DNA of 41,663 nucleotides, taken from Chitiniphilus eburneus (GTDB lineage Bacteria; Pseudomonadota; Gammaproteobacteria; Burkholderiales; Chitinibacteraceae). Both the position numbers and the translations under genes were made by a program. The notes below the pieces were generated by a model. That model worked only from the letters and a program-made list of their open reading frames with translations, was not told where the DNA came from and did no database searches. Location: contig NZ_SUMF01000030.1 in assembly GCF_005048205.1 (NCBI RefSeq), positions 1-41,663 on the forward strand, written 5' to 3'. This document shows positions 31,103 to 39,519 of this stretch, in pieces (the first letter of the stretch is position 1; each line of letters starts with the position of its first letter).

Positions 31103-31528
31103 GCCTGCTCCTTGGTCTGAAAAATACGCTTTTATTCTGGCGTCCTTTTTCATGCTTCGCAAGTTGTAAAGCCTTGTCCTGCTTTGACTTCTTCTCATAA
31201 TTGAAATTATGGGAAGCGTTTAGGACTTGCAAACGCATACACAAAAACCCATACTATATGCATCGCCGCGAGTAGCTTTTTTGCTTCCAACCGGAAAGGG
31301 AAGCTGCCCCCATCGAGGTACTTACCGTGTCCAAAGCGCGTAACAGGATGGCCCTTGTCGAACACATAGCGCTCCGCGCCATGTGCCCGCCAAGGGACGC
31401 CGTGTCCTCGACGCTTGCGCGTCTCGATCCGTGGCTCATTTCCTCCTGCCCTGCCGGGGGCCGGTGACAACGATGTAGACAAACAGACACACCCCGCCGC
31501 CCACCGGGGCCAATTGAAGGAGCCAGCG
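31103..31528. other. Intergenic mob region containing oriT
   Basis: This 426-bp gap between the divergent TraK- and TraJ-like genes is non-coding. It holds a 26-bp dyad (CTTCTCATAATT-GA-AATTATGGGAAG, one mismatch, 31191-31216), the divergent promoters, and the nic region with its inverted repeat (31343-31396). A TTGCAA...CATACTATA stretch (31227-31255) may be the traJI promoter. Confidence 0.7.
31343..31396 (-). other. oriT: oriT core: nic site and TraJ-binding inverted repeat
   Basis: On the minus strand, CATCCTG|T (31350-31343) matches the YATCCTG|Y nick consensus of IncP/IncI relaxases, placing nic between 31344 and 31343. Eight bases 5' of it on the same strand ends an inverted repeat with 21-base arms (31352-31372 and 31376-31396, 17 of 21 pairs matching, 3-base spacer). 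This is the geometry of the TraJ-binding site in RP4. The adjacent TraJ- and TraI-like genes support the assignment. Confidence 0.85.
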
Positions 31529-31849
31529 ATGCCGTTTGAGGTCAAGGAAGGAGAACCGCTCACCGAGCGCATCGGTGTGCGGGTGACAGCCGCCGAGAAG
31601 GTGAAGCTGCGGGCAGATGCTGACGACGCAGGTCTGTCGGTGAGCGAGCTGGTCAGGCGCAGGTACTTTGGTCGGAAGATCGTGGCGCACGCCGACGAAA
31701 AGATGATCCGGCACCTGAACCGCATCGGCGGTCTGCTCAAGCACGTCCACATCGAATCCGGTGGCACCTATAGCGTCGAGACGGCGCGTGCGTTGCGACA
31801 GGTCTATGCGTTCATCGACCAGCTCGCCAACAAGGGGGCTGACCAGTGA
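31529..31849 (+). CDS. traJ: TraJ/MobB-type relaxosome protein
   Basis: The 106-residue protein contains a ribbon-helix-helix-like N-terminal region (TERIGVRVTAAEKVKLRADADDAGLSVSELVRRR) typical of TraJ/NikA/MobC accessory proteins, which bind the oriT inverted repeat and recruit the relaxase. A helical C-terminal part follows. ATG 31529 has AAGGAG upstream. Its stop overlaps the relaxase start (GTGA), so the two are coupled, as traJ-traI are in RP4. Upstream open frame to 31415 lacks a ribosome site and crosses oriT. Confidence 0.85.
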   Translation: MPFEVKEGEPLTERIGVRVTAAEKVKLRADADDAGLSVSELVRRRYFGRKIVAHADEKMIRHLNRIGGLLKHVHIESGGTYSVETARALRQVYAFIDQLANKGADQ

Positions 31850-34542
31850 TCCTCAAGTTGATCCCTCTCGATCTGGATAAGGCCGGTCGCAAGTCCAAGG
31901 CGACCAACATCGCTGACTTGACCGAGTACATCGCCGTGCCTGATGGCACGGCCCGCCTGACCCGGCTCGGGTATCACATTGACCAAGACGGCGTGATTCA
32001 CGGCGGGGATGGCGAGCAGCCAGAGAAGGTGCTTTACCTGACGAGTCGCGGCTTCAATACGCGCACCTTCAAGGGCCAGCAGGCCGAGATGGTCGCCCTC
32101 TCGATGGAATGCAAGAAGTCCAAGTACCCGATTCAGCACTGGGTGGCTAGCTGGCCCGAGGACGAGCAGCCGACACCTGAGCAGGTGGAGGAACTGCTGG
32201 ACGTGTTCCTTGAGCAGCTTGGGCTTGAGAAGCACCAAGTCATTGCGGCGCTACACCGCGACACGGACAACATCCATTTGCACATCGCCATCAACAAGGT
32301 CAACCCGGAAACCTATCTCGTCGTGAAGCCAGCGAAGGGCTGGTGGAAAGAGGCGGCCCAACGCACGGTAGCCATCATTGAGCACCGCCAAGGGTGGCGG
32401 CCGGAGCGACGGGCACGCTACACGGTGATGGACGATGGCACCGTTGCCCGCGTTGGTAAGTTGGATGGCGTCCCCACTGTCCCGACTCGTGCCGGGGACA
32501 TGGAAAACCGAACGGGCCAAAAGAGCGCAGCACGCATCGCCATCGAAGAGGCCGGTGAACTCATCCGGTCTGCATCGAGCTGGGCCGAACTGCACCAAGG
32601 CCTTGCCGAGCGTGGTATGCGCTACGAGCGGGCCGGTGGCGTGGGAGCGCACATCTACGTTGGCGATCAACCCGTCAAGGCGAGCACGGCGGGCCACTGG
32701 TGCAGCTTGCCGAAGCTCACCAAGCGGCTTGGCGTGTTTGAGCCTGCTGACCCTGCTGTTGTGCCTGTGGAGCGCAAGCCCGAGCCGCTGCGGCCGGACT
32801 TGCCCGGCTGGGATGACTACATCAGTGCTGCGAAGCACCATCGCGCGCAACTCGCGCAGAAGCTGCGCGAAGAGAAGGAGCGCTACGAGCGCGAACTGGC
32901 CCAGTTCCGCGCCCAGAAAGCAGAGCGCAGCGCGGCTATCGCTGCCCAGAACTGGAAGGGCAAGGGCGAGCTGTTGAATGCCATGCGCAGCGTGGCAGCG
33001 GCCGAGGCCAAGCGGGTCGAGCTGGAAATCCGGGAGCGCCATCAACGCGAAGCCAAGGCGCTGCGGGATGCCCGTGAAGCATGGCCCGAATACAACGAGT
33101 GGCTGTCCAAGTGGTTCAGCCCCGATGACGCTGGCGATTTCCGCTACCACCGTCACGAGCCGCTGCGCCTTGAAGGTGATGGCGATAACGAGGCCTTGCC
33201 TCGCGATCTTCGCGCCTTCGCGGGCGAGATTGTTGGCAGCACGGTCGAGTACCGCCGCCAAGGGGCGGCGGGGGGTGTGTCTGAGGCCGTCTCATTCACT
33301 GACCACGGCCGTCGCATCGACGTTCAGGAGGCCCACGACGAGGCTGCGACCTTGGCCGCGTTGCAGCTTGGCGCTGCCAAGTGGGGGAAGGTCACAGTGT
33401 TCGGCTCGGAGGAATACAAGGCCACCTGTGTTCGTCTCGCTGCGGAGCACGGCATCCGCATCGCGAACCCCGAGCTTCAAGCGCAGGTGGAAACGGCTAA
33501 GGAAGCACGCAAGGCAGCACGGGAGGAAGCAATGCGCACGCCCCAGATGAAGCTCTTTGAGCAGTACCACGCGGCCGTCGGTGCTGACAGGTACACACTC
33601 ACCTCGATCAAGATGACGGCTGACCATCGCAAGGCCTTTGTGCTGGGTGGCAAGCACGGCGTGGAAGCAGCAGCGGTGGAGCGCCGGATGCGGGAGCTGT
33701 TGCGCTTCCATGCACGCGGCGAGAACCTGTACTACACGCCGCGCAGCGAGCGGATGCACCATGTGCTGGTCGATGACCTGAGCGATGCCAGCCTGCGCCA
33801 GATGCTCGCTGATGGCTACCGGCCTGCGGTGGTGATGGAATCCAGTCCGGGCAAGTTGCAGGCCATCTTGAACGTGCCCAAGCTGGGCCGCATGGACGAT
33901 CAGGATGTGGGCAATCGCCTCATCGTCGCCTTGAATAAGAAGTACGGCGACCCGAAGCTGCAAGCCTGCATCCATCCACACCGCGCGCCGGGATTCGAGA
34001 ATCGCAAGTGGGAACCGGGTGCGCCTGCGCCGAAGTACCAGCGGCCGGATGGCACCTTCCCGGTGGTGGAGCTGCGGCACGCCGTGGCCTGCACATGCGA
34101 CAGGGCATACGCACTAAGCTGTGTCGTCGCTCGACAGCTCGACGAGGAAGTCCGGGTGGCACGAGAGCGGAGGCCTGCCGCGCCTGCTGCTGCGCGCACT
34201 GCGCCGTCTGCCCATGCCTACGAGGCGCACTACCGCGACATCGCTGCGCGTCACAAAGGCGACGGGATCGACCTGTCGCGCGTCGATTCCATGATTGCCG
34301 TGCGGCTGCGGGCCACTGGGCACGGTCAGGACGAGATTGCGACGGTGCTTGAGGCCTGCGCGCCATCCATTCGCACCGCTGACGAGGGCCGAAACTGGCA
34401 TGACTACGCGCAGCGGACGGCGCGGTATGCCTTTGGGCCTGACGGCTCGCGGATGTTGGCCAAGATCGAGCGCTACCGGGAGGACTTCCTGCGGCTTGAA
34501 GGTCGTGATCCAGCCCTTGAAGGGCCAAGGATAGGTGCTTGA
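31846..34542 (+). CDS. traI: TraI-type MOBP relaxase fused to LPD7 and RepB-like primase domains
   Basis: The 898-residue protein has an N-terminal MOBP relaxase: probable catalytic Tyr28 (IADLTEYIA, aligning with RP4 TraI Tyr22), and motif III HRDTDNIHLHIAIN with His137, His144 and His146. A coiled-coil linker (residues ~320-410) leads to an LPD7-like domain (~450-555, SFTDHGRRIDV...) and a RepB-type primase-like domain (~570-780, with HHVLVDDL). Relaxase-primase fusions prime the transferred strand in the recipient, as MobA-RepB' does in IncQ. It nicks oriT at 31343. GTG start, coupled to traJ. The gene appears intact. Confidence 0.9.
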   Translation: MILKLIPLDLDKAGRKSKATNIADLTEYIAVPDGTARLTRLGYHIDQDGVIHGGDGEQPEKVLYLTSRGFNTRTFKGQQAEMVALSMECKKSKYPIQHWVASWPEDEQPTPEQVEELLDVFLEQLGLEKHQVIAALHRDTDNIHLHIAINKVNPETYLVVKPAKGWWKEAAQRTVAIIEHRQGWRPERRARYTVMDDGTVARVGKLDGVPTVPTRAGDMENRTGQKSAARIAIEEAGELIRSASSWAELHQGLAERGMRYERAGGVGAHIYVGDQPVKASTAGHWCSLPKLTKRLGVFEPADPAVVPVERKPEPLRPDLPGWDDYISAAKHHRAQLAQKLREEKERYERELAQFRAQKAERSAAIAAQNWKGKGELLNAMRSVAAAEAKRVELEIRERHQREAKALRDAREAWPEYNEWLSKWFSPDDAGDFRYHRHEPLRLEGDGDNEALPRDLRAFAGEIVGSTVEYRRQGAAGGVSEAVSFTDHGRRIDVQEAHDEAATLAALQLGAAKWGKVTVFGSEEYKATCVRLAAEHGIRIANPELQAQVETAKEARKAAREEAMRTPQMKLFEQYHAAVGADRYTLTSIKMTADHRKAFVLGGKHGVEAAAVERRMRELLRFHARGENLYYTPRSERMHHVLVDDLSDASLRQMLADGYRPAVVMESSPGKLQAILNVPKLGRMDDQDVGNRLIVALNKKYGDPKLQACIHPHRAPGFENRKWEPGAPAPKYQRPDGTFPVVELRHAVACTCDRAYALSCVVARQLDEEVRVARERRPAAPAAARTAPSAHAYEAHYRDIAARHKGDGIDLSRVDSMIAVRLRATGHGQDEIATVLEACAPSIRTADEGRNWHDYAQRTARYAFGPDGSRMLAKIERYREDFLRLEGRDPALEGPRIGA

Positions 34543-35006
34543 TGCCGCGCGCTGAAACGCTCACACCTGCACTGCCACAAGGCTTTTCGGCCGACGAGCT
34601 TGCAGCCGCTGCCCGCTGGGTGACTGCGCGCGTCCGCCCTACAGCAAGCACGCGCAGCATTGCCGCCACGCTCGAAGCCTTGCAGGCGGTAGCGCATCGT
34701 GCCCGCCGTGGCCCGGTCTGCTTTCCTGACCTGCTGCCCGGTTCTGGGCTTGAGGCTCTGCACATCCCGGCCGCGCAGCCGGGCACGGGGCAGTTGGCCA
34801 GCCTGACCGGAGAGATCGACCAAGCGGCTTTGCGCGACATCGGCCGCGCGCTGCGCGCCGAGTTCGTCGCCAGCGGCGCGGACATGCTTCGACTGGAAGC
34901 CGACGATGGCGCGGAGCTGATCGTTTACGCCATCGAGGTGCGAGCCATCGTGATGGCCGCCACCAACATTCAACTCATTGACGGAGACGCCTATGCCCAA
35001 GACTGA
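34542..35006 (+). CDS. Unknown protein after the relaxase (154 aa)
   Basis: The 154-residue Ala/Arg-rich, mostly helical protein starts MPRAETLTPALPQGFSADEL and has no membrane segment. ATG 34542 shares one base with the relaxase stop (TGATG), so it is co-translated. No family is recognised. The coupling suggests an accessory role in mobilisation or priming. Confidence 0.62.
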   Translation: MPRAETLTPALPQGFSADELAAAARWVTARVRPTASTRSIAATLEALQAVAHRARRGPVCFPDLLPGSGLEALHIPAAQPGTGQLASLTGEIDQAALRDIGRALRAEFVASGADMLRLEADDGAELIVYAIEVRAIVMAATNIQLIDGDAYAQD

Positions 35007-35208
35007 CTACACCGCGTGCAGACCTGACCACCGCATGATGCGGGTCGAGATGACGCCCAAGATGCGGGAGATCGCCGAGCAGATCGCGGCCCTGCAAGCC
35101 CAGTACCGCAAGCTCGAAGAGGCCGAGCAGCGCCGCGCGCTGCACGCCTTCCTGCACGGGGTGCGGCAGCGCGCCGAGACGCGCTGCTTGAACGAGATCG
35201 CCGGGTGA
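34993..35208 (+). CDS. Small helical protein ending the mob operon (71 aa)
   Basis: The 71-residue protein (MPKTDYTACRPDHRMMRVEM) has a coiled-coil-like helix, KMREIAEQIAALQAQYRKLEEAEQRRAL. ATG 34993 follows ACGGAG and overlaps the preceding gene by 14 bases. It closes the traJ-traI operon just before repeat site G. Function unknown. Confidence 0.6.
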   Translation: MPKTDYTACRPDHRMMRVEMTPKMREIAEQIAALQAQYRKLEEAEQRRALHAFLHGVRQRAETRCLNEIAG

Positions 35209-35212
35209 TGGT

Positions 35213-35240
35213 TTGTAGGTAGGTATATACATACCTACAA
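35213..35240. repeat. AT-rich palindrome, site G
   Basis: A 28-bp palindrome, TTGTAGGTA...TACCTACAA around a TATATACA core, with one mismatched pair. It lies just after the mob operon and marks the border with the ars segment. It is the only member of the family outside 12.7-18.8 kb. Confidence 0.9.
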
Positions 35241-35301
35241 GGTGTGTCTAATAAACGGTGGTTTTATGAACATCGGATGACGACATCCGCTGTCGAGAGC
35301 T

Positions 35302-36375
35302 TTATGCAGGCTGCTTCTCATACCAACCGCGAGAGGCATTTACCACTCGAACCACCAACAGCATCACCGGCACCTCAATCAGCACGCCGACCACGGTCGC
35401 CAGAGCCGCACCTGAGTGGAACCCGAACAGGCTGATCGCTGCCGCGACCGCCAGCTCGAAGAAGTTGGATGCGCCAATCAAGGCCGAAGGGCAAGCGACG
35501 TTGTGTTTCTCGCCAACCAAGCGGTTTAGCCAGTAGGCCAAGGCAGAGTTGAAGAACACCTGAATCAAAATTGGCACAGCCAGCAGTGCGATGACCAACG
35601 GCTGTTTCAGGATGGCCTCGCCTTGAAAGGCGAAAAGCAAGACGAGGGTCGCCAACAGGGCCGTGATCGACCACGGGCCGATTTTCGCCATCGTGGCCTC
35701 GAAGGCATCCGGGCCTTTGGCCAAAAGCTGCTTGCGCAAGAGCTGGGCCAAGATGACGGGAATCACGATGTACAGCACGACGGATGTGATCAACGTGTCC
35801 CAAGGCACTGTGATGGCCGAGATGCCCAGCAGGAAGCCAACCAGAGGCGCAAAGGCTATCACCATGATGCTGTCGTTCAGAGCGACTTGCGACAACGTGA
35901 ACAGTGGATCGCCATTGGTCAGCCTGCTCCACACGAACACCATTGCCGTGCATGGTGCGGCGGCAAGTAGGATCAGCCCAGCGATGTAGCTGTCGAGCTG
36001 GTCAGCGGGGAGCATGGGCGCAAACAGGTTGCGAATGAAGAACCATCCGAGGAATGCCATCGAGAACGGCTTGACCAGCCAGTTGACGAACAGCGTGACC
36101 CCAATCCCCCGGACGTGTTGCCGCACTTCGTGAAGTGCGCCGAAGTCCACCTTGACCAGCATCGGGATGATCATCACCCAGATCAGCAGGCCCACCGGGA
36201 GGTTCACCTGCGCGATCTCCATGCGGCCGATGGACTGGAACGCTGTCGGGAAAAACTGTCCGAGGGCAATGCCAATGACGATGCAGAGGAATACCCAGAC
36301 GGTCAGATAGCGCTCAAAGACGCTCATCGGCAGGCTTGCCGATCCTTTCTGTGTGGTTTCACATTGAGCAGACAA
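35302..36375 (-). CDS. acr3: ACR3-family arsenite efflux permease
   Basis: The 357-residue membrane protein has about ten membrane segments. It also has ACR3 landmarks: the FERYLTVWVFLCIVIGIALG start, the conserved cysteine in LAAAPCTAMVFVWSR, and the C-terminal glutamate in GVLIEVPVM. It exports As(III), and with ArsA present it may be ATP-driven. TTG at 36375, 6 bases after AAAGGGGG, is the likely start; ATG 36327 is possible but has a poor ribosome site. It is the last gene of the ars operon, 13 bp after arsC. Confidence 0.93.
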   Translation of the reverse strand: MSAQCETTQKGSASLPMSVFERYLTVWVFLCIVIGIALGQFFPTAFQSIGRMEIAQVNLPVGLLIWVMIIPMLVKVDFGALHEVRQHVRGIGVTLFVNWLVKPFSMAFLGWFFIRNLFAPMLPADQLDSYIAGLILLAAAPCTAMVFVWSRLTNGDPLFTLSQVALNDSIMVIAFAPLVGFLLGISAITVPWDTLITSVVLYIVIPVILAQLLRKQLLAKGPDAFEATMAKIGPWSITALLATLVLLFAFQGEAILKQPLVIALLAVPILIQVFFNSALAYWLNRLVGEKHNVACPSALIGASNFFELAVAAAISLFGFHSGAALATVVGVLIEVPVMLLVVRVVNASRGWYEKQPA

Positions 36376-36388
36376 AGCATTTCCCCCT

Positions 36389-36892
36389 TTAAGCGTCACG
36401 CTGCTGCCCCAGCTCACGGAGCTTGGTTTGCAGCGACATGCGGTCGATTTTTTCGATAGGCAGGCTCATGAAAAGCCGGATTCGGTTGGCAATCTGGAAC
36501 TGCACGTTGGAGAACGCTCGGAGCTGCTTTTCCCGGTCGCCTTCGAGCTTGGTGGGGTCAGCAAAGCCCCAGTGCGCGGTGATGGGTTGGCCGGGCCACG
36601 CCGGGCAGGCTTCCCCTGCGGCCTGATCGCACACGGTCATGATGAAGTCCATCTGCGGAGCATCCGGCTCGGCGAACTCCGTCCAGCTCTTGCTGCGCAG
36701 GCCGCCCAAGTCGTAGCACTGTTCCGACAGCACTTCCAAGGTCATCGGATGTACCTCACCGCGAGGATGGCTTCCTGCGCTGTACGCCTTGAAGCGCTCT
36801 CGCCCAAGGTGGTTCATGATGACTTCCGCCATGATGCTGCGGGCAGAGTTTCCCGTGCAGATGAACAGTACGTTGTAGATTTTGTTTTCCAT
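36389..36892 (-). CDS. arsC: ArsC arsenate reductase (thioredoxin-coupled, LMW-PTP fold), second copy
   Basis: The 167-residue protein has the anion loop CTGNSARS with nucleophile Cys12 and the redox pair Cys88/Cys96 (TVCDQAAGEACP), so it is the thioredoxin-type ArsC. It reduces arsenate to arsenite for export by Acr3. It differs clearly from the other arsC of this operon (39520), so they are not a recent duplication. ATG at 36892 starts 1 bp after the arsA stop region. Confidence 0.92.
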   Translation of the reverse strand: MENKIYNVLFICTGNSARSIMAEVIMNHLGRERFKAYSAGSHPRGEVHPMTLEVLSEQCYDLGGLRSKSWTEFAEPDAPQMDFIMTVCDQAAGEACPAWPGQPITAHWGFADPTKLEGDREKQLRAFSNVQFQIANRIRLFMSLPIEKIDRMSLQTKLRELGQQRDA

Positions 36893-36893
36893 G

Positions 36894-38666
36894 TCAGGCT
36901 TCCTCGGTGATGTGGTGTGCCAAGTCGCGCAGTCGATCCACGCCGACCGGCTCGTTCTTCAAGAGGGGTACGACTGCAAAGCGCTTGGCATGGTGTGTGG
37001 CTACCGAGTCGATTTCCCTCAGTTCGTTGAAGGCGCGTTGGCGCAGCAGTAAAGAGTCGGGGCGAGCGGCTGCGACGCTGTTGTTGACGATCCATGCCCA
37101 CGGTTCGATGCCCGCTCGGCGCAGGTCGGATTGCAGGTTTGCAGCTTCCAAGACAGGGGTGGTTTCGGCCAACGTGACGATGAGCACCTTGGTCTGTTTC
37201 GGGTCTTGCAACTGCATCATCGGCGTCGTGTAGTGCAGGCCCGTGTTGCCCATCTGCCGGGTCACTTCGCGGTGATATGCACCAGTGGCATCCAGCAGCA
37301 GCAGCGTGTGCCCGGTGGGCGCGGTATCCATGACCACGAACTTCTTGCCAGCCTCGCGGATGATGCGAGAGAAGGCTTGAAAGACCGCGATTTCCTCCGT
37401 GCAAGGGGAGCGCAAGTCCTCTTCCAGTAGTGCGCGCCCTTCGGCGTCGAGCTGGGCACCCTTGGTATCCAGTACGTGCTTGCGATAGCGCTCTGTTTCC
37501 TCGTGAGGGTCAATGCGGCTGACGGTCAGATTGGACAGAGAGCCTTCCAGCGTCTCTGACAGATGAGCGGCCGGATCGGAGGTCGTCAGATGGACGGGCA
37601 ATCCTTGGTGAGCCAGCTCCACGGCGACGGCGGCCGCCAAGGTGGTCTTTCCGACACCGCCTTTGCCCATGAGCATGACCAAGCCATGCCCATCTACAGC
37701 AATGTCATCAACCAAGGAGGACAGGCTGGGTGCGTCGAGCTGGGAAGGCAGTTCGATGGAGCTTGTGGCGCTCCTGCTGTTGGTGGCCACCAGCAAGTGA
37801 CGCAAGGCGTCGAGTCCGACTAGGTTGAACGGTTTCAGGTCAATCTGATCCCGAGGCAGCGCCTTGAGCACGTCTGGCATGGCCGTAAGAGCAGCTTGCT
37901 CGCGTTGATGGATCGCGGCGGCCAGCTCATCGTGCGCGGCTTCGCTGGCAGGAAGAACGCCATTGACAACGAGGTACTGCTGAGACAGCCCGATGGCGGC
38001 CAGCTCTTCGTGCGTGCGTGCCACTTCTCGAAGAGTGGCGCGCTGCGCACGGGCGACCAGAATCAAGCGAGTGCGTTGAGGGTCAGCCAAGGCGTCAACG
38101 GCGGCCTTGTACTGGGTACGCTGCTTTTCCAGCCCGGCCAGAGGCCCGAGGCAGGACGCATCACCTTTGCCTTCTTCGAGGAAGCCGCTCCACGCACCGG
38201 GCAGTTGGAGCAGCCGGATCGTGTGGCCCGTGGGTGCAGTGTCGAAGATGATGTGTTCGTAGTCCGCGGTCAACGTCGAGTCGATCAGCAGGGCAGTGAA
38301 CTCATCAAAGGCCGCGATTTCGGTGGTGCAAGCGCCGGAAAGCTGTTCCTCGATCCCTTTGACAACCGTCTCCGGTAGGACGCCCCGCACTGGGCCGACG
38401 ATGCGATCTCGATAGGCTTGCGCTGCTTCCTGCGGATCAATTTCGAGCGCCCAGAGGTTGGGCACGGCGGGGATCGCCGTGATGTGATTGCCGATGCTTT
38501 CCCCAAACACTTGCCCCACGTTCGAAGCAGGGTCGGTGCTGACAAGCAGGACGCGCTTGCCCTCTGATGCGAGTTGTACCGCCGTAGCACAGGCGATGGA
38601 GGTCTTGCCGACCCCACCCTTGCCCGTGAAAAAAAGGTAGCGCGGAGGCTGATTGAGGAAGTGCAT
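36894..38666 (-). CDS. arsA: ArsA arsenite-transport ATPase
   Basis: The 590-residue protein has two homologous halves, each with a P-loop (GKGGVGKTS near residue 15 and GKGGVGKTT near 330) and a DTAPTGHT signature. Cysteines in SGACTTE and SPCTEE correspond to the known As(III) sites. It energises arsenite efflux at the membrane. ATG 38666 follows GGAGGAATTGTCC; a TTG 6 bases upstream is inside that spacing. Pairing of ArsA with Acr3 rather than ArsB is known from several operons. Confidence 0.94.
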   Translation of the reverse strand: MHFLNQPPRYLFFTGKGGVGKTSIACATAVQLASEGKRVLLVSTDPASNVGQVFGESIGNHITAIPAVPNLWALEIDPQEAAQAYRDRIVGPVRGVLPETVVKGIEEQLSGACTTEIAAFDEFTALLIDSTLTADYEHIIFDTAPTGHTIRLLQLPGAWSGFLEEGKGDASCLGPLAGLEKQRTQYKAAVDALADPQRTRLILVARAQRATLREVARTHEELAAIGLSQQYLVVNGVLPASEAAHDELAAAIHQREQAALTAMPDVLKALPRDQIDLKPFNLVGLDALRHLLVATNSRSATSSIELPSQLDAPSLSSLVDDIAVDGHGLVMLMGKGGVGKTTLAAAVAVELAHQGLPVHLTTSDPAAHLSETLEGSLSNLTVSRIDPHEETERYRKHVLDTKGAQLDAEGRALLEEDLRSPCTEEIAVFQAFSRIIREAGKKFVVMDTAPTGHTLLLLDATGAYHREVTRQMGNTGLHYTTPMMQLQDPKQTKVLIVTLAETTPVLEAANLQSDLRRAGIEPWAWIVNNSVAAARPDSLLLRQRAFNELREIDSVATHHAKRFAVVPLLKNEPVGVDRLRDLAHHITEEA

Positions 38667-38681
38667 GGACAATTCCTCCGC

Positions 38682-39041
38682 TCAGCAGCAGCGGCTGCCG
38701 GAGCAGCAACCACCTTGCGGTTGTGTAGCGTTCGCAGTTGCGATGCCTGCCCAGCGAGCCAGCTCGGTGCGGTTGGGGTAGCGGCCAGCCAAGGCGACTT
38801 CGCCATCAACCAGAATCAGGGGCAGAGCCTCTTGTCCAGAGCGCTCCAAGAATGCCTTGACAGTCGCGTTCTCGGCGAAGGCGAGCGGCTGTTGAGCCAG
38901 ATTGAATCGTTCAACCTGTGCGCCGTTTTGTTTGGCCCAGTCCACATCGGCCGCGAAGCTCACCAGCGCTTGGTCAACTTCAACGCCACAGACGCCAGTG
39001 CTGCAACACAGTGCAGGGTCAAAAATCTGAATGGTTGCCAT
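38682..39041 (-). CDS. arsD: ArsD arsenite metallochaperone
   Basis: The 119-residue protein has Cys12, Cys13 and Cys18 (CCSTGVC) for As(III) capture and C-terminal pairs at 112/113 and 118/119, the full ArsD set. It passes arsenite to ArsA, encoded 15 bp downstream, and weakly represses the operon. ATG at 39041 follows a GGAAGGAATAACG-like site. Confidence 0.94.
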   Translation of the reverse strand: MATIQIFDPALCCSTGVCGVEVDQALVSFAADVDWAKQNGAQVERFNLAQQPLAFAENATVKAFLERSGQEALPLILVDGEVALAGRYPNRTELARWAGIATANATQPQGGCCSGSRCC

Positions 39042-39057
39042 CGTTATTCCTTCCTAG

Positions 39058-39495
39058 TCATGCGTTGGGATATAGCTGCTCAAGCGCCTCGCGCTGGTCG
39101 GGCTTGATATTGACGACGGGGCGAATCGTCTTAGCCGCCGCTGCGGCTTCGTCGAGCGTGCGGCACAAGCCAAGCTCCAACAGGACGCCAGCGGCCACGG
39201 TGCCTGTCCGGCCCTTACCACCACCGCAGTGGAAAGCCACTTTTTTGCCATCGCGGTAGGCTGACACGACCGCTTGAATGGCGTCTTTGAACAATGGCGC
39301 TTGTGGCTGGTCGGCGTTGTCGCCGAGCGGGATTTGCTGCCAGATCAGGACGGGATTCGACGCCGCGCAGCCCGTGGACTCTTCGCGCAAGTCCACCACC
39401 ACTTCGATGTGTTCCACATCGGCGATTTGTTGAATGTCGCTTGCTCCGCCGAAGTAGATGCGGCCCGCGATCAGCTCGTGATATTGCTTTTGCAT
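39058..39495 (-). CDS. Dual-specificity/tyrosine phosphatase-like protein in the ars operon
   Basis: The 145-residue protein has the cysteine-phosphatase loop HCGGGKGRTG with Cys90 and Arg96, and a general-acid-like aspartate region (PLGDNADQP) before it. It is a small DSP/PTP-family enzyme distinct from the LMW-PTP fold of ArsC. It sits between arsC and arsD with short gaps, so it is co-expressed under arsenic. Its substrate is unknown; possibly it acts on arsenate esters or a metabolite. ATG at 39495 follows GAGAGGGGCAAGC. Confidence 0.85.
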   Translation of the reverse strand: MQKQYHELIAGRIYFGGASDIQQIADVEHIEVVVDLREESTGCAASNPVLIWQQIPLGDNADQPQAPLFKDAIQAVVSAYRDGKKVAFHCGGGKGRTGTVAAGVLLELGLCRTLDEAAAAAKTIRPVVNIKPDQREALEQLYPNA

Positions 39496-39519
39496 CGGTA
39501 GCTTGCCCCTCTCTCAGTT

